Shown here one piece after another: positions 47,301-56,367 of a stretch of 64,000 nucleotides of DNA. Every line of letters begins with the position of its first letter. Positions within the stretch are counted from its first letter, which is position 1. The notes under the pieces are model-generated. The model was given only the letters and a program-made list of their open reading frames with translations. It ran no database searches and was not told the DNA's origin. This DNA is from Pseudomonadales bacterium (GTDB lineage Bacteria; Pseudomonadota; Gammaproteobacteria; Pseudomonadales; Azotimanducaceae), in the NCBI GenBank assembly GCA_029251375.1, contig JAQXDL010000006.1:34816-98815 (forward strand), read 5' to 3'. Made by a program: the position numbers and the translations under genes.

Positions 47301-50300
47301 CGAAGTGTGTGATAGACCAACGCCAGGCGATGCGGATCATTGTGACGCTGGCGTTGTGACCATTATCATCAACGCGTTGACCGGCGCCCCAGAGGGATCG
47401 ACAGATGGCGCTGTTCAATTCGATTATCAGCTCGCGGAAGGGCCCCTAGAACTGCCTATTGGACCAGAGCCTAATGTTTTGATTGTAAACGATGATTCCG
47501 GGTCAATGTTGTTTGAAATCACAACAAACACGGGGGCCGATAATAGTGGTTATGAGTACAACACAGGCGATACCCTTTATTTCATGTACGAATTTAACGA
47601 ATTTGGTTGGTTTGATCATCATACTGCTCCAAGTGAAGAAGCGTCTCCGGGCGTTGGTCTCTGGCGTTTAAGGCACTCGCGTTACAATACGGTTTATTAC
47701 AATCCTGATACTCAATACGAGCCCTGGAAAGGTTTCAAAACAAAAGACGACCCTTTCATAGATAGTGATTACACAAACGCGTTGATAGATCCGATGGGTT
47801 CTACTGATATAGATCTGAGGGATTTCTATAACTACGAATCTCAAGGTATTAAAACAACGGAAAGCTGTAGACTTTCGTGTGTAAAATATAAGAAAAGGAA
47901 ATGTAAAAAACGTGGACTACCTGAAGTTTGTACAACTCGAACGACATTCACAGATATCGATATCGACGACTACTATATCCCTCGCTACTACACTTGGGAG
48001 GATCGCAATGGTAATGGTCAGCTAGATTCGAACCCCGCTCCGTTTATTGGTGGTGACAAAAGCTTGCCCAATGCTGATTCAGAAGGCACGCTAGTTGAGA
48101 TTTTACCCGGCGAGACATACCCGAAAACTGAAAATCGGTCTGATTGTGTTGCTTCTGAGGACAGTTGTAGCTACGAAGAGGAAATACAAAACTTTGCGAA
48201 CTGGTTTACCTACTATCGTTCCAGGGAACTTTTGGCAAAGGCTGCGCTTGGCGCCGTTGTTACCAATGCTGAGAACATCCGCCTAGGCTACGCGACCATC
48301 AATCGGCAGCAGGTTGTCTCGAGTGGAAAAACGATTGTACCTGCACAGATTCAGTCAATGAATCCATCTGAACGGACCGGGGCGAAGAAAGGCGTATTGG
48401 ATGCTATCTATAATACTGTTTCTAATGGCGGAACACCGCTGCGTCAAGCTTTAGAGCGTTCTGGGCGTCACTATGAGTGTAAAGTCAACGACATATTTAG
48501 AAGTGGCGGTGATTCAAGCCCAGGTGATGCGAACTGCCCGGTGCTTCCTGTACCCGACGGGAACTGTCAACAACATTTCACGCTGTTGCTCACAGATGGA
48601 TCGTGGAATGGTAGAGACCCAGTGATAGATGAAGCTGATGTAGGTACGGGTAATTTTGACGGCGGCGCGTTTGCTTCAGATGATGCGGAAAATCTTGGTG
48701 ACGTTGCGATGCATTACTATGAACGTGACCTTCACTCAGGGCTTCCCAATGAAGTACCCACCACCGGGCGTGATAGGGACCTCGCGTCCGATACAGCCTT
48801 CGAAAATGATGGCAGTGACCTCATGCATCAGCATATGACGACCTATACCGTTGGTTTTGGCGTGAGGGGTAATGTTCTTGCTGACCCTGATGACTACGAG
48901 GTCGGTTTTGACTGGGGCGACCCAGACGATAGTACTGAGGAGAAGATCGATGATGTGCGCCATGCGGCATACAATGGCAGAGGCGTTTATCTCGACGCGA
49001 GCAACGCAGGTGAATTGGCTGACCGTCTTGTTGAAGCGTTCGATGAATTCTCACAGGGTAGTGGTGCAGCATCGGCGGTGAGCTTTAACTCCCAAGAGAT
49101 TCAGCAAGATACGTTAATTTTCCGCGCTTTCTATAATACCAAAATTAACACGGGTGATTTGATCGCGCAGACATTTACTGATGACGGTCTCGGCGATGAG
49201 CCGGTTTGGAGTTCTGCTGAGGCGATGGATTTGGTTTTGGCGGAAGATCGAGAAATCTTATCCTATGACCCTGGTTGCTATGAACCAGAAACTTGCGTGA
49301 CGGGTCAAAACCTGACTGCGAAGGGTATCGCGTTTAGAGCGGGGGCTCTGACGGATAGTCAAAGGAATGTCTTTATCTCTGATCAAGGCGCCACAGATGC
49401 ACAGAAAAATACCGAGGTTACGCGACGGGTAAACTATCTACGAGGCGATCCTGAAAATGAAAGGCCCGTAGGCAACTTTAGAGAAAGACCATTAATAGGT
49501 GGACGCCTAGGGGATATAGTTCACTCAACGCCGGTCTTTGTAGGTGCGCCGAATCGTGCCGGACGAAATGCAATACCTTTCCCTCAGGAAGATCTCTACA
49601 CTGATTTTAGAACGACGTATGCGGACAGAACCGAAACCATTTATGTCGAATCGAATGATGGCATGTTGCACGGTTTTAACGCATCAGATGGTAGTGAGGC
49701 ATTTGGATATGTACCGAATAACTTAATGTTAGGTACATTCAGTAGAAATATTACCGAGCTACTGAATTTCAATTATAACCACAAATTCTTCGTTGACCTG
49801 ACACCTGCAGTTAACGATGTCTATATTGATTCTGACGGTGATGGGGACAAAGAATGGACGACTATTTTAGTCGGTGGTCAAGGTGCGGGTGGTAAAGCGT
49901 ACTTCGGACTCAATATTACCGACCCAACTAAGTTCGACGAATCGACAGCGGGCGATGTTGTTCTTTGGGAATTCACCGATGCAGATGACACCTATCCAAC
50001 AGATGCTGCCGGTGACCCGTTGCTGACGGGGGATGGCTTGCAACGACAGGATCTGCAAGATACTCCTCAGCCCGTGAAGGATCTGGGTTACTCATTCAGT
50101 ATCCCGACATTGGCGATGAGTAATGTTCAAGACTCAAATGGTGAGCAAGAATGGATTGCAATATTTGGTAACGGCTTTAACAGTACATCGGGTATCGCGA
50201 AACTTTATGCGCTGTTCCTAGACGGCGGTGTCGATGGCCAATGGTGCCACCCTGATATGCAGCATAATATTATCCCCAATGGCACTCTGCCTGCCGACTG

Positions 50301-51279
50301 TATTGGCAAACAGGATTTTTTAAAGATAGATACCACCTTTGGTGTGAGTGATGATGGCTATCCTAACGGTCTAGGTACGCCTCGGGGTATCGATGTTGAC
50401 GGTAACGGTACCGTCGACTTTGCCTATGCGGGTGATACTTTCGGTAACTTCTTCCGCTTTGATTTGAGTTCGAGTAATTTTCAGGACTGGGACTACACAA
50501 AGATCTATGAAGCCAAGTATGTTGACGGGGACGGAATCGAAACATTGCAGCCGATTACCACTCAGCCAATTGTCACGCTGCACCCGACCGAACAGGACGG
50601 GTACATCGTGATTTTTGCAACCGGTAGCTACATTACGGTTCCGGATGGCGCTGACAAGGAGGTTCAATCTATCTATGGGTTATGGGACAGATTGTCACCT
50701 GAGTTGCTTGATGAAGATGACCTTGTGCAGCAGCGTTTCGCTAATAAATTCGATTCACGCTTTGGCAGTGTAAGAGTGTTATCTAACAATGAAGTTGATT
50801 ATTCAACGGACGGCGGTAAGAAAGGTTGGTATAACCACCTAGATGTTGTGCCTGTTGGAGAAACTCAAGGTCTGGCAGACGTTGAATTCCCTGGTGAACG
50901 AGCCATCAGAAATATTCAATTGCGTGGTGGGCTCACTTTCGTGAATAGTATTATCCCCAGGAGTGACACAAGTTGTGTCGACGTAGCAGGTGGTTTTGCA
51001 TTGTCATTCTGTCCAGGTACAGGTGGTACAGATTGTTTAGGTGATCGAGGCATCTTCGATCTAGACAATGATGGTGCATTTGATGAGGGTGACTCGGTCA
51101 ATGGTGCAGTGGTCGCCGGTATTAGGTTTGAAGATGCAGTTCCAACTGACTCTTCCTTTATCGAGGATAAGCGTATTACTCAGTTGAGTGATAAATCGTT
51201 GGATTCAACATCTACAAACACTAGCGGCGGTCTGAATACCGGTCGATTATCTTGGAAGCAACTTGAGTCGATTGACTAG
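44338..51279 (+). CDS. pilY1: Giant PilY1 pilus tip adhesin with N-terminal cadherin/Ig-like repeats
   Basis: A 2313-residue secreted protein, roughly twice normal PilY1 size. Signal peptide about 1-23. Residues about 25-1040 are tandem cadherin/VCBS-like domains with recurrent NDxPxA junctions (VVSVNDAPTALDQSYNIDEN, INPVNDNTP, VVSVNDPPI, LPVNDPPIAD). From about 1045 a VWA-like region begins, with MIDAS DDSGSM (about 1052-1057), a Cys cluster (about 1177-1198), and LLLTDGSWNG (about 1415). The C-terminal PilY1 beta-propeller carries IYVESNDGMLHGFNASDGSE (about 1766) and a Ca2+-loop DSDGDGDKE (about 1831-1839). PilY1 caps the pilus and drives adhesion and mechanosensing in known species. One unbroken frame argues against a chimera artefact. 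Confidence 0.92.
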   Translation: MMMRTFQSTLLLAGLLLGNLAFGATTNPFSMVLEDSGSTGEINAVTIDSSASGAAIVKNIEGTNVVAGQSVLVPGGTVTVNADSSGISFTPALNFSGSVDFRYSLKDGGTSYSGTVTQDVTPVADVPTLGVTGTALGNEDTAIALDITGALVDVDGSETLTYMITGVPTSSTFNNGSLSINTWTGAAADVAGLTITPPANDDDDFTLSVTATSTESIGGDTSASAANKIAVTVVSVNDAPTALDQSYNIDENSANGTVVGTVLATDIEPAQSLSFSFDDASAFSIDAAGIITVADVGLLDYEVMQSFSLVVTVADDGSPSESDTATITIELNALNDNAPTAVIDEVSVDELQPINFNVITNDTDPDIPAVTLTVSEVAGDVGLIGVPIEYFNDGELYGTLTINTDGSATFETTAVSTVEVFSATEFYKVTDGTNISDAGTVTVTINPVNDNTPQLTGVDIDGNTCGVASGDTYCFDEDEYLSDSDAATISLAKLFSDLDIDGDGLLDSSTSGDNDSLVFSVINSNPENVSYQIQGTNLRLYSGVHIHGTSTLDITATDTATPGTISSVTLSLFVTVVSVNDPPIYQRSPSNYYESYELDEDAGDITFGIEGAFRDEDLFDANTGDDELTYTITVIDSENDEVLTRMVDATGFPPCPSSGTCVVSDNDPIDGSQRTLILETQNASEALPIFKDAHGTVDITVRATDLGRPPGLPDAAVPLIDQGGFVVTINAIGDDTPVAVDDHFDDIAALVIDEDSDVITFNVLTNDDAGDVPAFVISTGQEVATQRWRSGSRLVDDGLGDLTEAANGQVSCADQVGCIDGETGGDVTGATLDRFEIAYKPEPNFNGEDSFVYCIRDSAPADEAAFTPPIDQRCATVTVNVLPVNDPPIADTTITYAMDQADDLIVSAEIGLRMKVSDIDNTHIDGLGCNPLDPDCSPGAGEPQADQLYFYFSGALTEHGQLFSPFTNDGAFNYRPDATFDGSDSFEFEVCDRPTPGDADHCDAGVVTIIINALTGAPEGSTDGAVQFDYQLAEGPLELPIGPEPNVLIVNDDSGSMLFEITTNTGADNSGYEYNTGDTLYFMYEFNEFGWFDHHTAPSEEASPGVGLWRLRHSRYNTVYYNPDTQYEPWKGFKTKDDPFIDSDYTNALIDPMGSTDIDLRDFYNYESQGIKTTESCRLSCVKYKKRKCKKRGLPEVCTTRTTFTDIDIDDYYIPRYYTWEDRNGNGQLDSNPAPFIGGDKSLPNADSEGTLVEILPGETYPKTENRSDCVASEDSCSYEEEIQNFANWFTYYRSRELLAKAALGAVVTNAENIRLGYATINRQQVVSSGKTIVPAQIQSMNPSERTGAKKGVLDAIYNTVSNGGTPLRQALERSGRHYECKVNDIFRSGGDSSPGDANCPVLPVPDGNCQQHFTLLLTDGSWNGRDPVIDEADVGTGNFDGGAFASDDAENLGDVAMHYYERDLHSGLPNEVPTTGRDRDLASDTAFENDGSDLMHQHMTTYTVGFGVRGNVLADPDDYEVGFDWGDPDDSTEEKIDDVRHAAYNGRGVYLDASNAGELADRLVEAFDEFSQGSGAASAVSFNSQEIQQDTLIFRAFYNTKINTGDLIAQTFTDDGLGDEPVWSSAEAMDLVLAEDREILSYDPGCYEPETCVTGQNLTAKGIAFRAGALTDSQRNVFISDQGATDAQKNTEVTRRVNYLRGDPENERPVGNFRERPLIGGRLGDIVHSTPVFVGAPNRAGRNAIPFPQEDLYTDFRTTYADRTETIYVESNDGMLHGFNASDGSEAFGYVPNNLMLGTFSRNITELLNFNYNHKFFVDLTPAVNDVYIDSDGDGDKEWTTILVGGQGAGGKAYFGLNITDPTKFDESTAGDVVLWEFTDADDTYPTDAAGDPLLTGDGLQRQDLQDTPQPVKDLGYSFSIPTLAMSNVQDSNGEQEWIAIFGNGFNSTSGIAKLYALFLDGGVDGQWCHPDMQHNIIPNGTLPADCIGKQDFLKIDTTFGVSDDGYPNGLGTPRGIDVDGNGTVDFAYAGDTFGNFFRFDLSSSNFQDWDYTKIYEAKYVDGDGIETLQPITTQPIVTLHPTEQDGYIVIFATGSYITVPDGADKEVQSIYGLWDRLSPELLDEDDLVQQRFANKFDSRFGSVRVLSNNEVDYSTDGGKKGWYNHLDVVPVGETQGLADVEFPGERAIRNIQLRGGLTFVNSIIPRSDTSCVDVAGGFALSFCPGTGGTDCLGDRGIFDLDNDGAFDEGDSVNGAVVAGIRFEDAVPTDSSFIEDKRITQLSDKSLDSTSTNTSGGLNTGRLSWKQLESID

Positions 51280-51295
51280 GATAGGAGTAATAACC

Positions 51296-51640
51296 ATGCC
51301 TAAGCTGATTATGTTTCCACTACTGTTTCTGTTGTCATCTTGGAGCTATGGTCAGGATGACTTTGTCGACCAGGATTTCTTGCCAAAAGGTGCCAAGAAA
51401 GGCATTGGGCAATTATCGAAGCTGGACATTGCTGCACGCACCGTGACAATTGGCGGTATCGATTACACCTTCGGTTCGGCGACAGCTGCTCCGCCTGTGG
51501 AAATTCTACTCTTAGGAAAAGATTTTGGCGCGGTGCAGCTATTAAAAGATGGTATGCATGTTAGGTTTTACTACTTGCTAGAGGCAGACCGTAGAGTAAT
51601 AAAGGTGTTATTGGAGATTGTAGAGAGTACCGAAATCTAG
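51296..51640 (+). CDS. pilY2: PilY2-like small secreted protein
   Basis: A 114-residue protein with a signal peptide (MPKLIMFPLLFLLSSWSYG) and a small domain (LSKLDIAARTVTIGGIDYTF, MHVRFYYLLEADRRVIKVLL). The position immediately after pilY1 and length match PilY2, a poorly understood pilus biogenesis factor. ATG 51296 follows GGAG; an upstream start at 51263 would overlap pilY1. Assignment rests mostly on context. Confidence 0.7.
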   Translation: MPKLIMFPLLFLLSSWSYGQDDFVDQDFLPKGAKKGIGQLSKLDIAARTVTIGGIDYTFGSATAAPPVEILLLGKDFGAVQLLKDGMHVRFYYLLEADRRVIKVLLEIVESTEI

Positions 51641-51719
51641 CAAGGAATATTAGCCTCAGAGTCTGGGAAAGATTTTATAGGTGATGTTAATAATATCCAG
51701 ACAATGTCTTAGCAATTTC

Positions 51720-52277
51720 TTAACAACGTAGAGCATTACCACGGCGATCAATAGGCTGGCCTGCCGCATCTCGGCTGTTGATAACGCGAGCACGACCCTG
51801 AGTGTTTATCACTATCTGCCGAGCGTATTGCGGGTCGCCGTTTTTAGGGCAATGAGTGAAGTTGCCATTCTGAAAATTGGTGTACCCATATGGCGTAAAC
51901 TGTAGGTATTGTCTGTTGCGAAATGCCCGCCATGTAATCGTTCCATCCTTAATCGTATTTTGGATTTTCTCGATCAGGAAGTCCTCCCCGTCTAGTCTGG
52001 CATTTTGATTGTAGTCGGTAAATGCAATGAGTCCCTCATGCCATTTCCCATTACATTCACGGCTGTTTTTTACGTATGGGCAAAGAGTGATGTTTGTGCG
52101 GCGAATGATTGCTGAATGACGAGAGTAGTTTATAGCACCTATTATCCAGTTGACCTCGGCAGTCGCTTTGCTGCGGTTGTGGATGTTGATGATGCTGGGA
52201 GCAACGATGCCAATTAGGATTGAGGCAATCGCGAGAACGGCAATCAGTTCGATGGTGGTGACGCCGAAGTTTTTCAC
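51720..52277 (-). CDS. fimT: FimT/GspH-family minor pilin
   Basis: A 185-residue prepilin-like protein, on the minus strand beside pilR. N-terminus FG|VTTIELIAVLAIASILIG, with Val at mature +1 and Glu at +5, then NWIIGAINYSRHSAIIRRTN, CPYVKNSRECNGKWHEGLIA and a GspH/FimT-like C-terminal domain (QIVINTQGRARV). In the Pseudomonas locus fimT also lies next to pilR. FimT in some species binds DNA for uptake during transformation; the basic C-terminal region (about 150-185) would suit that, but this is speculative. Confidence 0.82.
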   Translation of the reverse strand: MKNFGVTTIELIAVLAIASILIGIVAPSIINIHNRSKATAEVNWIIGAINYSRHSAIIRRTNITLCPYVKNSRECNGKWHEGLIAFTDYNQNARLDGEDFLIEKIQNTIKDGTITWRAFRNRQYLQFTPYGYTNFQNGNFTHCPKNGDPQYARQIVINTQGRARVINSRDAAGQPIDRRGNALRC

Positions 52278-52376
52278 AGGTATTCCCCAAAAATTTTAGG
52301 TTAGGATCAAACTAAAAATTTTGAGGTGCGAAATATCTGCAGTTGATGTCAGTTAATTTGGGTTACTCGTGTTTTC

Positions 52377-53837
52377 TCACTCTAGGCCGAGTTTCTTTAG
52401 ACGATAACGTAGTGCGCGAAAGGTAATGCCCAATTTCTTAGCGGCAGCGGTTTTATTCCAGCGAGTTGCCTCGAGTGCATCGACAATGACATTTTTTTCG
52501 ATCCCTTCCAGATAGGACTCTAGAGAATCTTCATCTTCGGGTAATGAGCTCTGCGGCTCGTTTGAGTTAGAGGCTGCTTGTTCGTTTATGTCAGTATTGC
52601 CAGCATCGTCAGTGATATCAGTATGGTCGGTCTCATAGTTGACAGTTTCGGCCTCAGGAGCATCAGTTACTAGAGCCGCCGGCGTTACTCGGGAAGCAGT
52701 CAGATTCAAGTCTTCAGGGGTAATAATATTATCTTCACAAAGTGTAATTGCTCGTTCCAAAATATTCTCAAGTTCCCGTACATTGCCAGGAAACTGATAT
52801 CCACTTAGCGCTGACATCGCATCCTCACCGATGACCGGCGTATCAATACCATATGTATCAGCGATACCTTTAAGCAGCTTTTCAGCAAGAACAGGGATGT
52901 CCCCTAGTCGCTCGCGCAAGCTTGGCACCTTCAACTCGATGACGTTAATCCTGTAGTACAAGTCTTCTCTAAATGTGCCCGCATCGACTTGTGCAGCTAG
53001 ATCCTTATGCGTCGCGCTAAGAATCCTAACGTCGACTGAAAGCTCTTGCTGCGAGCCAACTGGACGTATGGCTTTTTCTTGAATACCACGTAGGAGTTTC
53101 ACCTGCATTGCCAATGGTAGGTCAGCCACTTCATCTAGAAAAAGTGTGCCGCCGTGAGATGCTTGAAATAATCCCTCTTTGTCACTGACTGCGCCCGTAA
53201 AACTGCCTTTGACGTGGCCGAAAAATTCACTTTCCATTAGCTCTGAAGGGATTGCACCGCAGTTAACAGGAATAAATGGTCCTTGTGCTCGCGGACCTTG
53301 TTCGTGAATCATCTTCGCGACCAGTTCTTTACCGCTGCCGGATTCGCCACTAATGTAAATGGGCGCCTGACTGCGCGCTAATTTGTTTATCTGGCGTCTC
53401 AAGAATTGCATAACCTCAGTTTCACCAAGAAGACTCAACTCTGAATTGTTGTCTTTGCTGACATCCATTGGTTCGAGATTTAGGGCGGTGTCGACAAGAT
53501 TTCTGAGTAGTTCCAAATTCACAGGTTTCGATACAAAATCGAAAGCACCCGCTTTCAGTGCTTCAACTGCAGACTCCATGTTGCCATGAGCTGTAATCAT
53601 CGCTACCGGTAAATTGGGGTAATTGTCGCTGATGTGTTGCACTAACCCGATTCCGTTACCATCAGGAAGTTTCATGTCCGTTAAGCAAAAATCGAAAGTA
53701 TGCTCAGCGAGTAAGCTGTGGGCGGATTTAACATCCTCAGCTGAACGAGTTTGGATATCCATTCGGCCGAGTGTGATCTCAAGCAACTCTCGAATGTCGG
53801 GTTCGTCATCTACAATGAGGGCATTTTTCTGTGTCAT
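52377..53837 (-). CDS. pilR: Sigma54-dependent response regulator PilR
   Basis: A 486-residue NtrC-family activator: receiver (Asp54 in FCLTDMKLPDG), sigma54 AAA+ domain with Walker A GESGSGKE (about 165-172) and the sigma54-contact loop GSFTGA, and a C-terminal Fis HTH (WNKTAAAKKLGITFRALRYR). A long acidic linker (about 395-440) sits before the HTH. PilR activates pilin transcription with RpoN in Pseudomonas. It starts 6 bases after pilS. No sigma54 promoter was recognised in this window. Confidence 0.93.
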   Translation of the reverse strand: MTQKNALIVDDEPDIRELLEITLGRMDIQTRSAEDVKSAHSLLAEHTFDFCLTDMKLPDGNGIGLVQHISDNYPNLPVAMITAHGNMESAVEALKAGAFDFVSKPVNLELLRNLVDTALNLEPMDVSKDNNSELSLLGETEVMQFLRRQINKLARSQAPIYISGESGSGKELVAKMIHEQGPRAQGPFIPVNCGAIPSELMESEFFGHVKGSFTGAVSDKEGLFQASHGGTLFLDEVADLPLAMQVKLLRGIQEKAIRPVGSQQELSVDVRILSATHKDLAAQVDAGTFREDLYYRINVIELKVPSLRERLGDIPVLAEKLLKGIADTYGIDTPVIGEDAMSALSGYQFPGNVRELENILERAITLCEDNIITPEDLNLTASRVTPAALVTDAPEAETVNYETDHTDITDDAGNTDINEQAASNSNEPQSSLPEDEDSLESYLEGIEKNVIVDALEATRWNKTAAAKKLGITFRALRYRLKKLGLE

Positions 53838-53843
53838 TGAGTA

Positions 53844-55439
53844 CTAGTACCTGGATGATTGAAAGAAAGTGATATGAAAACAACTACCCCTAACGTCTGA
53901 ATTTGAGTAAGTTAGTGTTGCATTGTTTGCTTCACACAACTCTTTTGACAAATAGAGTCCTAGTCCAGTACCGGAAGTTTCTGTCGTGTAGAAGGGCTCA
54001 AACAAATTAGCAACAAGGTCGTTTTGAACACCTAAGCCAAAGTCTATGACGTTTAGATAAGCCGCCCTGGAAAGCTCTTCAACACCTATGACGATTGACA
54101 CTTTGTGGACGCCTGTTTTTTTTGCACTATAGCGTAGGCCGTTCTGACAAAGATTTCCAAGTACTTGAGACAGATGGATAGGATCAAATTCAACATTAAT
54201 GGCTTTTGGATAACTCTCCACCTCGATCTGACAAGGATCGTCATAACCAGCGGAAAACTCTTGAATAAACTCGTTAAGAAACGTCTCTAAGTTTAGCGTT
54301 TTTGGCTCGGCGGTTTTTCGTCTCGACATTTGAAGGACGTTCTCGATCACGCTATTCATTCTTACGCAGTGATTTTGAATGATGTCGCTAAGCCTTTTGT
54401 CACCGGTATCGAGTTTTTGGGATTCACCTAAAAGTTGTGCAGCGTGGCTAATCGCGCCAAGTGGGTTTCGAATTTCATGGGCAATGCTGGCGGAGAGTCT
54501 GCCCAATGCGGCCAACTTAAGTTGTTGGGCTTGACGTTGTATCTCAGTGCTGTCCTCAAAGAAGAACAAGGAGTCCTGCTGTGGGCCTGATGTGCGAATT
54601 TTAGATAGCGTCACCAACAGCGCGGGGGCATCTCGTACTGCTGAATAGGTGAATGTTTGTTTTAGGTTGCCAGAGACGGTCGAGTCTACTTTAGCCATAA
54701 GATTTTCAGGCAGGGTGTCGGCTTCTTTGTGCTGTTCTTGTGGGTAGATCATCTGCTTGCCGGAGGCGTTAATAAGTTTTAGCTCGCCGTCTTTGTTGAC
54801 AACTGCGACGCCAGATCGCATTTGATCAACAATGATCTGGTTGATTTGTTCAAGAGTGAAAAGTTCAGATTCTCGTCGATGCAGTTGACGAGAGAGAGTT
54901 TGAAAAAAAATATTCGAAACGAAGTAAACGATGCCCAAAATGCCTGCTTGAAAAAAGCTCTGTATGTCATCCTGGTCGAGAAAGAATAGATACGACTCAA
55001 CGTAGATAGTTAGTATGAAGGCGATAGCAGGCAGAACTGTTGAGATCTTGCCGCGAATCAATCCGCCGGCAAAAGCCACTGTAAAAATCAAGAAATTACC
55101 GAGACCAGATGCTACACCGCCGCTCGCTGACATCAACAGCGAGAGAGCTATAATATCAAGGGTGAGGATCACAAAAGAAACCGTTGGCCTAGCGATAAAG
55201 TCTTTCGATAGGAGCAGTGGCGATAAACCGATGATGATGTTCGCAATCAGGTATACAACAATCGTTCTCTGAAAAAGCTCTGGGTTGGCGGCGCCGACAA
55301 ACTCACCAAAACTTTTATCGAGGAACAGAAACACGAACAAGAAGGAGATTAATATACGATAGTAATTGTAGACGCGTAGAATGGTCGATCGTTGTAGGCT
55401 GTGTTGTTCGTTGAAACCTGCCTCAGTGATAGTTTCCAT
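53844..55439 (-). CDS. pilS: Sensor histidine kinase PilS
   Basis: A 531-residue kinase with about six N-terminal membrane helices (residues about 25-180), a PAS domain (SGVAVVNKDGELKLINASGK), HisKA (ASIAHEIRNPLGAISHAAQL), and HATPase (LGNLCQNGLRYSAKK, GTGLGLYLSKELCEAN). This is PilS architecture, which in Pseudomonas senses pilin levels in the membrane. It is coupled to pilR and 9 bases downstream of bamD in the same direction. Confidence 0.93.
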   Translation of the reverse strand: METITEAGFNEQHSLQRSTILRVYNYYRILISFLFVFLFLDKSFGEFVGAANPELFQRTIVVYLIANIIIGLSPLLLSKDFIARPTVSFVILTLDIIALSLLMSASGGVASGLGNFLIFTVAFAGGLIRGKISTVLPAIAFILTIYVESYLFFLDQDDIQSFFQAGILGIVYFVSNIFFQTLSRQLHRRESELFTLEQINQIIVDQMRSGVAVVNKDGELKLINASGKQMIYPQEQHKEADTLPENLMAKVDSTVSGNLKQTFTYSAVRDAPALLVTLSKIRTSGPQQDSLFFFEDSTEIQRQAQQLKLAALGRLSASIAHEIRNPLGAISHAAQLLGESQKLDTGDKRLSDIIQNHCVRMNSVIENVLQMSRRKTAEPKTLNLETFLNEFIQEFSAGYDDPCQIEVESYPKAINVEFDPIHLSQVLGNLCQNGLRYSAKKTGVHKVSIVIGVEELSRAAYLNVIDFGLGVQNDLVANLFEPFYTTETSGTGLGLYLSKELCEANNATLTYSNSDVRGSCFHITFFQSSRY

Positions 55440-55447
55440 CTTTAACG

Positions 55448-56284
55448 CTATCCAATGAGTCCAAAAGTGATGATGTTTAACCAGGATTTTTCACTGTTTT
55501 TTACCGTTTTAGATTTTCTAAATTCGCCTTTGCTATTGATTGACTCGTGGCTAGGGTAGTTTGTTGTGAGTACGAGTAATGTCTCGTCTGCGAGATCCTG
55601 CATTTCTAGCAGTTGATAAGCTTCTACCATGACAGCAAGTGCATCAGGAACTGATGGTGTGAGTTGGAATGCCTCGAAAACATGCCGGCCTCTGTTTGCA
55701 GCCGCAATATATGCACCCCGTCTGATGTAATATCTCGCGACGTTCACTTCTGATTCTGCCAAGAGATTACGTAAATAGGTCATACGTTTTTGAGCATCCG
55801 GTGCATACTGACTGTTAGGGTACCGGCGTATCAGTTGAGTGAAATCGCTAAATGAGTCGAGCGCGGCTCCGACGTCTTTCTTTGCCGGGTCGATTGGAAG
55901 AAATTGTTCGAAGAAACTTTGATCTTGTTCAAAGGAAGCTATGCCTCTTAGATAGTAGGCGTAGTCAATATTAGGATGTTGTGGGTGGAGTCTTATAAAC
56001 CTATCCGCTGCAGCCTTGGCGGCCTCGGGTTGAGCGCTCTTATAGTAAGCGTATATTATCTCCAGTTGAGCTTGTTCAGCATAACGGCCAAAAGGATAGC
56101 GTGTCTCAAGCAGCTGCAATTTTGCCACCGCGTTGCTGTAGTTACCCGAGCGAAGACTGTTTTGGGCATCTTCATAGGCCTTTATCTCAGTTGTCTCGGC
56201 GTCATCGACGTCATTGCTTGAGCATGAAGTGATCATCAAAATTGCAAAGATTAGGGCAAGAATTCGCATACGGTACTCAGTCAC
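55448..56284 (-). CDS. bamD: Outer membrane protein assembly factor BamD
   Basis: A 278-residue lipoprotein with lipobox MITSC (Cys21) and five TPR-like repeats ([60 protein letters not shown]). BamD is the essential peripheral lipoprotein of the BAM complex. A start at Met6 (MRILALIF) would give a more usual signal peptide. It is divergent from rluD, a conserved gammaproteobacterial arrangement. Confidence 0.94.
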   Translation of the reverse strand: MTEYRMRILALIFAILMITSCSSNDVDDAETTEIKAYEDAQNSLRSGNYSNAVAKLQLLETRYPFGRYAEQAQLEIIYAYYKSAQPEAAKAAADRFIRLHPQHPNIDYAYYLRGIASFEQDQSFFEQFLPIDPAKKDVGAALDSFSDFTQLIRRYPNSQYAPDAQKRMTYLRNLLAESEVNVARYYIRRGAYIAAANRGRHVFEAFQLTPSVPDALAVMVEAYQLLEMQDLADETLLVLTTNYPSHESINSKGEFRKSKTVKNSEKSWLNIITFGLIG

Positions 56285-56367
56285 ATGTAATAATTAGCAG
56301 ACTTCGGCTGTCGATATAACCACAGCCCCAAATTGTAGCAAGTTTACGCGAGAAACGGGTTCTTAAT

